The notes under the pieces were generated by a model. The model was not told where the DNA came from, did no database searches, and saw only the letters and a program-made list of their open reading frames with translations. The position numbers and the translations under genes are program-made. Shown in pieces: positions 29,893-35,764 of a stretch of DNA of 35,764 nt (the stretch's first letter is position 1; each line of letters opens with the position of its first letter). Origin of the DNA: a virus; IMG/VR virus record IMGVR_UViG_3300005532_000155, positions 1 to 35,764 of that record; one strand, written 5' to 3'.

Positions 29893-31992
29893 ATGGCAGT
29901 TACGTTTGTCAACTGGAATGGGACGACCGTCCTCAATGCCAACACGCTAACCTTCGGCATGCCGTCTGGCACGCAGCCCGGCGACACGCTCGTGGTGCTG
30001 CTGCGCGAGCACGTCGCCTCGTGGACTGTCAAGCGGACTGTGACCTTCTCGCCTGGCAGCATCAGCGACACCTTCGGCAACAACTATATTCCCGTTATCT
30101 TCAGCTATGGGACCTTTACCGCCTCCTGGGCCTGGGTGTGCCTCGGAACAGTGGGTGACAGCTCCGGCTCGATCACGGTGACAGGGCCCTGCGACCCTGG
30201 CGGCGGAACCCAGGAAAGCGCCGGAGATGTTTCGGCCTTCCGCGGCGTGGGAGGATACGGCGTTGATGCTGCGGCCGCCTACCCTATGGGCGCCGCCGGC
30301 GGCGGCACGTTCTACACGCCGACGCTCACAACCACTTCCTTGAACGACCTGCTGATCGCCTACTCGTACGCGATGGACCTTTTCGTCAATGTGACCGCGA
30401 ATCCACAGCACCCGACGCTGGTCTATACCCTCGACAGCATCTGGGACCCTATCGTGGCCTACGCGACCGGCGGCGTGGGGATTAATCAGAACGTCGATGT
30501 GTGGGCCGCGGTCACCAGCACCAATGGCAAGTACAATGCGCAGATCAATCTCTCAGGCGGCAGCGGCACTGACGCCGACTGGCAACTCGGCCTGATCGCT
30601 TTAAGGGCCTCGCCGCAGCTGCCGCCACCGCCGCCCGAGGTATTGCCTTATCTGATTATCCCTTCCGGTGAATCGCAGACGGTAAACGAGCTGGACGGCC
30701 ACTCGAGCGTCGGCCAAATTGATGCGGAGGCCATTGATCCCACGGGCGACCTGCGCGCGCTTGCTGCCACCCCAGGCACGGCGGGGCTGACGGCGCGCGT
30801 CTGTCTCGGCTTCCCCAACATGAATCTCCAAGCGTTTCAGACGCTCCACACGATGCAGCTGCTTTCGATGGACCGCAGCCCGGAAGGTCTGATCCGCTTC
30901 CACCTGGCTGATCCGCAGCGCTTCCTCATGAAGCAGGTGTGGACGAGCGGCGGTCCGTCGGCCTGGCAGCCGGGCGATGACACGCCTCCGCCGCCTACTA
31001 CCACGGCATTCATGTTCAACGGCTGGCCCGTCAGCGACAAGAACCCGCGCTACGTTCAGGGCAACCCTATCGACATTCTGCTGGTCGCCTGCCAGAACGA
31101 GCTGGGCCTGGGGCAGGACCCGTCGCTGCCGCCCAACCTGTGGCGGATGTACTCGCCGGGGCGCGATTCCACCCTGATCAATCCCAACCCCTGGCTTGAC
31201 ATTCCGGGAGCGCTCGCACTGCGCGATGGGCAGTTCAGCGGCGTGCGCTTTGAATTCAAGATCACTTCGGCGCAGGACGGCAAGCAGTGGATTGAAGACC
31301 AGATTCTGAAGCCGCTGGGCCTCTACTGGGTGGTGCGCGCAAACGGCCAGCTCTCGCTGAAGTCGATGAAGCAGCCGGTCTCGGTAAGCCCGTTCGCACT
31401 GAACGACGATAACATCATCGGCACGCCGGACACCGAGCGTTGGCCCATCGTCAACGTCCTCCGGGTCACGCCGGGCACGGACGACAGCCGGCCTATACCG
31501 ATCGAGCTTGTTGACGCGGCAAGCAACGCCGTCTTCAACCAGCAGTACGAGCAGGATGTGCAGGCTGACGGCCTGCGCTACGGCTGGGGCGCGTTCCTGA
31601 TCGCCGGGCTTCTTGCCGATAAGGTCTTCCGCCGCCATGCTTCGAACACCCCGGTGTATTCCATTCAGGCGTTCCTGGCGGCGGTGAAGGTCGAGGTCGG
31701 CGATTTCGTGACGCTGACGCACCGGCTGATGCTCGATCTCGAAACAGGCGCCATCGGGGTCAGCAATGTGTTGTGCGAAGTGATCGACCGCAACCCGGAC
31801 TATTCGCAGGGCAGGGTGGTTTTGAAGGTCGCAGACACGCGGTTCATGAAATTCAACACGCCGGCACAGATCGCGCCCTCGGGCACGCCGGCCTGGGGTT
31901 CCGCCACGGCGGCGCAGCGCGCCCAGTACATGTTTATCGCCAGCAGCAGCGGGCTGAATCCCGACGGATCAGCCGCCAACGTGATCTTTTGA
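29893..31992 (+). CDS. Tail hub/baseplate protein with N-terminal beta-sandwich domain
   Basis: The 699-residue product opens with a beta-sandwich of about 240 residues (SGTQPGDTLVVLL, then Gly/Ser/Thr-rich strands), the style of phage carbohydrate-binding or lectin-like modules. It continues after a proline run (LPPPPPEVLPY, about 243-253) with the tail hub part: YLIIPSGESQTVNELDG, VEVGDFVTLTHRLMLDLETG, and NPDYSQGRVVLKVAD. It would sit at the tail tip and contact the host surface. GAAAGGC lies about 7 nt before the ATG. Confidence 0.7.
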   Translation: MAVTFVNWNGTTVLNANTLTFGMPSGTQPGDTLVVLLREHVASWTVKRTVTFSPGSISDTFGNNYIPVIFSYGTFTASWAWVCLGTVGDSSGSITVTGPCDPGGGTQESAGDVSAFRGVGGYGVDAAAAYPMGAAGGGTFYTPTLTTTSLNDLLIAYSYAMDLFVNVTANPQHPTLVYTLDSIWDPIVAYATGGVGINQNVDVWAAVTSTNGKYNAQINLSGGSGTDADWQLGLIALRASPQLPPPPPEVLPYLIIPSGESQTVNELDGHSSVGQIDAEAIDPTGDLRALAATPGTAGLTARVCLGFPNMNLQAFQTLHTMQLLSMDRSPEGLIRFHLADPQRFLMKQVWTSGGPSAWQPGDDTPPPPTTTAFMFNGWPVSDKNPRYVQGNPIDILLVACQNELGLGQDPSLPPNLWRMYSPGRDSTLINPNPWLDIPGALALRDGQFSGVRFEFKITSAQDGKQWIEDQILKPLGLYWVVRANGQLSLKSMKQPVSVSPFALNDDNIIGTPDTERWPIVNVLRVTPGTDDSRPIPIELVDAASNAVFNQQYEQDVQADGLRYGWGAFLIAGLLADKVFRRHASNTPVYSIQAFLAAVKVEVGDFVTLTHRLMLDLETGAIGVSNVLCEVIDRNPDYSQGRVVLKVADTRFMKFNTPAQIAPSGTPAWGSATAAQRAQYMFIASSSGLNPDGSAANVIF

Positions 31993-31999
31993 GGTCGCT

Positions 32000-32479
32000 A
32001 TGTCGCAGCTTACATTCAGCTCGATCCCAGGGTTCTTCGATATCCAGGACAGCGCCATCGCCGCCGGCCAGCCGCTCACGGACGATTCGATACAGAAGAT
32101 CAGCCACAACGCCAAGGCGGGGGCGGTGCGCAATGAGCGGATTTACATGGGTTTCTTCAAGAACGGCGATGTGGTCCCCGTTCCGACCAGCCCCGTGGAC
32201 GGGTACCAGTATTCACGGAGCGAGGTGCAGTACGACTTTGTGCGTTACTCGATCCGCGCGCCAGCCGCCGGGTTCGTGTCCGGGCAGGCGGCGCGGCCGC
32301 CGCAGGCAAATTCCCAGCCCGCCGGCGTGTACTGGTTTGTCACCGACATCGACGACTCCACCGGCCAGGTGTTTATGCAGACCAGCTACTGGGACGGCTC
32401 GCACGAAACCATCACGAATGACGGCGTGGTTAAGGTTTATGCCGTCTGCCAGCGCCTGAGCGTGAACCAGGCAAACTGA
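32000..32479 (+). CDS. Tail tip accessory protein
   Basis: The 159-residue beta-rich product (MGFFKNGDVVPVPTSPVDGY, then GVYWFVTDIDDSTGQVFMQT) begins 7 bp after the hub stop, with GAGG just upstream. It lies between hub and fibres in a siphovirus-type tail region and is probably a structural tip protein. No family is recognised. Confidence 0.55.
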   Translation: MSQLTFSSIPGFFDIQDSAIAAGQPLTDDSIQKISHNAKAGAVRNERIYMGFFKNGDVVPVPTSPVDGYQYSRSEVQYDFVRYSIRAPAAGFVSGQAARPPQANSQPAGVYWFVTDIDDSTGQVFMQTSYWDGSHETITNDGVVKVYAVCQRLSVNQAN

Positions 32480-32487
32480 GGTTGACT

Positions 32488-33627
32488 ATGGCGAATCCGC
32501 GAACTGTTCTTCCGCGAAAGGGCTTGATCCAGCCGCTGGACGGCGCTCCGTGGTCCGCGGACGGCGATGCCAACTGGGCGCTGCTCGACGCGAACGTGGC
32601 GTTTATGTCGGACCTGCCTGCGGCCTCGCAATACGTCTCCACGCCCGGCAGCGGCCTGACGCTCAACCTCAGCGCCGGCGCCATACTGGTGGCCGGAGTG
32701 CTTTCGAGCTACGCCGGCGGCACGCTCACCATGACCGACGCCAGCACGAATTACGTCTATCTCGATCCCGGAGCAAATTATCAGCCGGCGTCGAACACCA
32801 CGGGCTTCCCCGCTGGAGCCATTCCACTGGCGCAGGTGGTCACCGCCGGCAGGACCATCAGCAGCGTGACTGACAAGCGGCCAGAATTTGCGATGCCCTT
32901 CGCGGCCGTCCCTGCCAACCAGGTGATCGCCGGGCCGAGTTCCGGCGCCGCCGCCGTGCCGGGACCGCGCGCGCTTGTCGCGGCGGACCTGCCGGTGATG
33001 GTCGGAGACTCCGGCTCCGGCGGAACGCAGGGAGCCGTTCCGGCTCCAGCAGCCGGCGACTCGGCAGCCGGCAAGTATCTGAGCGCCTCGGGCGCCTGGT
33101 CTGTGCCAGGCCAGGGCGGAGTGAACACACAGACCGGCACGACATACACTCTTGCCGCGACGGACAATAAGAAGCTGGTTCGTTTCACGAGCGCCTCGGC
33201 GGTGGCACTGACGCTGCCGTCGGCATCGTCGCTCGGATCAACCTTTGCCTGCGCGATTGAAGACTCCGGCGCAGGCGACGTCACACTGACGCCGGCGAGC
33301 GGCACAATCGACGGCGCGGCGAGCCTGACAATTCACACCAATCAGGGCCTGTTTCTTTACTCCGACGGGTCAAACTGGTTCACCATGCGCGGCTCGGCGG
33401 GTGCTGGAGGCGTGCCGAACTTTGCAGACGCCGAGGTGCCCTCGGGCGGCGCTGGAACGTCATTTACGCTGGCCCACGCGCCCAACCCGGCGGCCTCGCT
33501 GATTCTCGTCTGGGACGGCCTGGTGCGCAAGGCAGGCGTGGACTACACCCTAAGCGGGAACACGATCACGACTTACACGAGCGTTAACCCTGTGGGTTCG
33601 AACCTTCAGGCGTGGTATAGATACTGA
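32488..33627 (+). CDS. Tail fibre protein 1
   Basis: The 379-residue product, read from ATG 32488 (GAGG 7 nt upstream), has an N-terminal tail-attachment-like part (LIQPLDGAPWSADGDANWAL). Repetitive Gly/Ala/Ser/Thr-rich strands follow, with a module at about residues 230-305 ending in SDGSNWFTMRG that is shared with the next gene. The C-terminal domain contains FTLAHAPNPAASLILVWDGL. Such proteins form trimeric fibres that bind the host. The stop overlaps the next start (TGATG). Confidence 0.7.
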   Translation: MANPRTVLPRKGLIQPLDGAPWSADGDANWALLDANVAFMSDLPAASQYVSTPGSGLTLNLSAGAILVAGVLSSYAGGTLTMTDASTNYVYLDPGANYQPASNTTGFPAGAIPLAQVVTAGRTISSVTDKRPEFAMPFAAVPANQVIAGPSSGAAAVPGPRALVAADLPVMVGDSGSGGTQGAVPAPAAGDSAAGKYLSASGAWSVPGQGGVNTQTGTTYTLAATDNKKLVRFTSASAVALTLPSASSLGSTFACAIEDSGAGDVTLTPASGTIDGAASLTIHTNQGLFLYSDGSNWFTMRGSAGAGGVPNFADAEVPSGGAGTSFTLAHAPNPAASLILVWDGLVRKAGVDYTLSGNTITTYTSVNPVGSNLQAWYRY

Positions 33628-34628
33628 TGGCAGTCAGCCAGATTGACCTCACCACCGACGTGCGCAACGTGCTGCCTGTGTCGAACGGCGGCGCCGGCGG
33701 CGGCGTGCGCGTTGTCACCAGCACGACCGACACAATTGCCGGTGCTGACGCGCGCAAGCTGGTGGTTTACAACAGCGGCTCTCCGGTAGCTGTCTCGCTG
33801 ACGTCTCCGGCGACGCTGGGCAACCTGTTTGTTTGCTGGGTGGAGAACATCGGCGCGGGCGCCGTCACGCTGACACCGGCGAGCGGCACGATTGACGGCG
33901 CGACGTCGCTCGCGATCAATGCGAACCAGGGCGCGGTAATCTGGTCGGATGGAACGAACTTCTGGACCGAGCGCGGGATGGGATCTGGCGGGGCCGGCGC
34001 GGGAGTGGCGAGCCTCGACGGAATTACCGGTCCGGTGAGCTTAGTGGCCGGGTCAGGCATCACCATAACGGACAACAGCCCGAGCGCCGGCAATATCAGC
34101 ATAGCAGCTTCATCCGGCGGTGGAGGGTTGACACTGATCTCTGAGGTGAAAGTGTCAACTGCCACGCCCAGCATCACCTTCTCCAACATCCCGCAGACCT
34201 ATCGCCATCTCCTTCTGGTTTCTTTGGCTACAGTCTCGGACGCCCTCACGCGTCAGGATATCGGCCTGCAGCTTAACGGCGACACTGGCGGAGACTACGA
34301 CAGAGTCTGGCTCGGAAGCCTCGGCAGCGGAAACACCGTTGCCGACAACAAGTTTGCTTACATGTGGACGAACGGCGCCAGTGCTTCGCCGAATACGCCG
34401 ACCACTTCCGAGCTGTGGATTTATTACTACACCAACACGACCTGGTGGAAGATAATGAAAAGCACCACAAACGGGTTCAGCATCACGGGGAACAGCTCGA
34501 ACTATGACATACAGATTTTCAGCGCCCAATGGAGGAGTACGGCGGCGGTGACATCGCTGACCCTCTTCGACACCGGGACCGGAAACATCAATGTCGGAAG
34601 CGTCTTCGACCTGTACGGCGTCCCCTAG
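33627..34628 (+). CDS. Tail fibre / receptor-binding protein 2
   Basis: The 333-residue product has the fibre module shared with the upstream gene (about residues 44-117, VTLTPASGTIDGATSLAINA), then a Gly-rich collar (ITGPVSLVAGSGITITDNSP). A distinct C-terminal domain (about 165-333) contains ITFSNIPQTYRHLLLVSLAT and ends NVGSVFDLYGVP, a style typical of receptor-binding tips. It is the last structural gene. The start is coupled to the upstream stop. Confidence 0.7.
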   Translation: MAVSQIDLTTDVRNVLPVSNGGAGGGVRVVTSTTDTIAGADARKLVVYNSGSPVAVSLTSPATLGNLFVCWVENIGAGAVTLTPASGTIDGATSLAINANQGAVIWSDGTNFWTERGMGSGGAGAGVASLDGITGPVSLVAGSGITITDNSPSAGNISIAASSGGGGLTLISEVKVSTATPSITFSNIPQTYRHLLLVSLATVSDALTRQDIGLQLNGDTGGDYDRVWLGSLGSGNTVADNKFAYMWTNGASASPNTPTTSELWIYYYTNTTWWKIMKSTTNGFSITGNSSNYDIQIFSAQWRSTAAVTSLTLFDTGTGNINVGSVFDLYGVP

Positions 34629-34733
34629 GCTCCGCACGGCGTGCTTTCGCCTCGGAGAGGAGTTGCGTCGGGCCACGTCGAGTGCGTGGAAGACATTCGC
34701 AGGTGCAGATGGTTGATACCACAGGAGGTGTGG

Positions 34734-35555
34734 ATGCTGAGAAGTCCGTTGGGATGGTTGGGCGGAAAATCAAAGCTGCGCGCGGAAATCATCAGCCGCA
34801 TCCCGCCGCATACGACCTACGTCGAAGTCTTTGGCTGCGCGGCCTGGGTGCTGTTCGGAAAGCCGCCTGAGACCTCAAAGGTGGAGGTGCTGAACGACCT
34901 GGATGGCGAGCTGATTAACTTCTGGCGGGTTCTGAAGCACCGCCCGGCCGAATTCGCCGAGGAAGCTGCGTCACTTGTGGCATCGGGCGAGCTTTGGCAG
35001 GGATGGCGCGCGCTGCCTGCACAGGGCAGCGAGGTCGAGCGGGCGATCCGCTTCTTGGCCGTCTTGAAACTCGGATTCGGGGCTAAACGGATTTCAACGG
35101 CTTTTGGCAGCCACCGACTGAGGCCTCCGAAACACGTCCACATAGCATCGCGCGCGGATTTCGGCAGGATCATAGCAAGGCTCCGCACGGTGTGGATTGA
35201 GCGCCTTGATTGGCGTCGCTGTATCGAAAAATACGACGCGAGCACGACGTTCTTTTACCTCGACCCGCCCTACCGCTGCCCAGGCGCTAAAGGCTACGCA
35301 TTCTCGTTCACGGACGAAGACCACCGGGCGCTCGCCGATGCCCTCCGCGGCGTCCGCGGCAAATGGATGCTGTCATATAACGACGATCCCTGGATCGCGA
35401 AGATTTACGAGCGTAGGGGATGGTACATTGAGAGGCTAAATTCGCTTTGGACTGTGAACGGCAGCGGTCCCCTCCGGACGCAGGAATTGTTGATCAGTAA
35501 TTTCAAACCGGCCACCGCGAAGCCGCATGAGGCTGCGTCCAAGCTCGGGCCGTGA
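34734..35555 (+). CDS. Dam-like DNA adenine-N6 methyltransferase
   Basis: ATG 34734 follows a perfect AGGAGGTG ribosome site; the frame is open to 34641 without support. The 273-residue enzyme has the D12/Dam order: LGGK (residues 9-12) and VEVFGCAAW (30-38) for SAM binding, NDLDGELINFW (54-64), and the catalytic DPPY (177-180). A C-terminal segment ends in RTQELLISNF. It methylates adenine in a short target and could shield phage DNA from restriction. It occupies the place of mom at the right end of Mu. The usual F-x-G-x-G of motif I is altered to FGCAA, so activity should be confirmed. Confidence 0.88.
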   Translation: MLRSPLGWLGGKSKLRAEIISRIPPHTTYVEVFGCAAWVLFGKPPETSKVEVLNDLDGELINFWRVLKHRPAEFAEEAASLVASGELWQGWRALPAQGSEVERAIRFLAVLKLGFGAKRISTAFGSHRLRPPKHVHIASRADFGRIIARLRTVWIERLDWRRCIEKYDASTTFFYLDPPYRCPGAKGYAFSFTDEDHRALADALRGVRGKWMLSYNDDPWIAKIYERRGWYIERLNSLWTVNGSGPLRTQELLISNFKPATAKPHEAASKLGP

Positions 35556-35575
35556 CGGGAGCTCTTGTTGTGCCT

Positions 35576-35595
35576 GGCAGGCGTTAAACGCTGCC
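35576..35595 (+). terminator. Hairpin after the methyltransferase
   Basis: GGCAGGCGT and ACGCTGCC (35576-35584 and 35588-35595) pair with one bulged base around a 3-nt TAA loop, 20 bp after the last stop codon. No U-tract follows. It is the only hairpin at the end of the late transcript. Confidence 0.4.
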
Positions 35596-35683
35596 CTGGG
35601 ACCGCCGCCAGACATTTCGAGTCGCCAGTGCGCCTCTGCCGGGTATCCTCGGCGGCGCCCCGCAGCGGTGTCCCTTCCCACTG

Positions 35684-35764
35684 TAGTGGCCACGAATTAT
35701 GAAGATGCCACGCCAGTGGCCACGAATTCTGCAGGCGACTGGCCACGAATTCTGCACGCTCACA
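35684..35764 (-). repeat. Right-end transposase-binding-site array (R1-R3, inferred)
   Basis: Three copies of TGGCCACGAATT occur at 35687-35698, 35717-35728 and 35740-35751, in orientation opposite to the left-end copies. The outer two share TGGCCACGAATTCTGCA. Intervals are 30 and 23 bp, so the sites are contiguous or nearly so, as at the Mu right end. The likely terminus is CA at 35761-35762. A run of short repeats like this is also typical of IS21-family ends, which is the main alternative. Confidence 0.7.

Larger units (their letters stand above)
122..35762. mobile_element. Mu-like transposable prophage, siphovirus-type tail
   Basis: The gene order follows Mu-like transposable phages: leftward repressor, Ner-like gene, transposase A, ATPase B, Gam, GemA-like gene, lysis genes, terminase, portal/MuF, protease/scaffold, capsid, tail, DNA methyltransferase. 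The ends carry inverted groups of one motif: three copies at 138-308 and three in opposite orientation at 35687-35746. Aligning the outermost copies puts a 5'-TG at 122-123 opposite a CA at 35761-35762, as expected for Mu-type termini. The exact ends are inferred. The window stops within 2 bp of the right terminus, so the target-site duplication (5 bp in Mu; bases 117-121 here) cannot be checked. Confidence 0.88.

Noticed and set aside
30601-31722. 373-codon open frame on the minus strand under the tail hub gene
   Set aside because: It has the Arg/His/Leu-rich composition typical of antisense frames in GC-rich genes and no recognisable domain.
35684-35764. IS21-family element end adjoining the prophage
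   Set aside because: The style of short repeats fits, but the same motif occurs inverted at the other end of the prophage and no istA/istB genes are present. Kept as an alternative until the right flank is known.

Overview
The window holds one essentially complete Mu-like transposable prophage of about 35.6 kb, lying just downstream of a host tRNA-Leu(UAG) gene. The sequence is GC-rich, most genes carry GGAGG-type ribosome binding sites, and the tRNA encodes its CCA. A Gram-negative-type host is likely. An acidobacterial-like bacterium is only a guess, from the general flavour of the proteins, and no host gene other than the tRNA is present to test it.

Layout. Host tRNA (31-115). Left end (about 122-310) with three spaced copies of a GTGGCCA-centred motif (L1-L3). 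The same motif recurs three times in opposite orientation at the extreme right end (R1-R3, 35684-35746), the arrangement expected for Mu-type transposase binding sites. A second, different family of 12-bp repeats lies at 233-464. A leftward operon follows: a tandem-HTH repressor, a small helical protein and a zinc-ribbon membrane protein (2027 down to 481). The repressor is separated from a rightward Ner/Cro-like gene by two overlapping face-to-face promoters (2021-2084).

Early and middle genes (2059-11813) run rightward in tightly overlapping cistrons: Ner-like protein, MuA-like DDE transposase, MuB-like ATPase, a stand-alone two-component receiver protein, Gam, several small zinc-ribbon proteins, a GemA-like protein, a nucleotidyltransferase-like protein and an HNH endonuclease. 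The lysis region (11810-14412) has a GH73-type glucosaminidase endolysin followed by small membrane or exported proteins.

Late genes: terminase small and large subunits, a 1257-residue protein joining a DUF935-type portal, a histidine-phosphatase-containing cassette and a MuF-like C-terminus, protease with in-frame scaffold, decoration protein, major capsid protein, head-tail connectors, tail tube, overlapping tail-assembly chaperone ORFs, tape measure, tail hub, fibres, and a Dam-type adenine methyltransferase at the position where Mu carries mom. No tail sheath gene was recognised, so the particle is probably a siphovirus-like transposable phage (B3/D3112-like architecture), not a myovirus like Mu.

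Most unusual points: the portal-phosphatase-MuF fusion, whose 386-codon cassette is bounded by an in-frame 17-bp imperfect direct repeat; the phage-borne receiver domain with all phosphorylation residues; a nine-residue peptide shared by the protease and the capsid N-terminus; a tail hub apparently split by an inserted beta-rich domain; and a tail-chaperone overlap in the frame relation expected for a Mu-type -2 frameshift.
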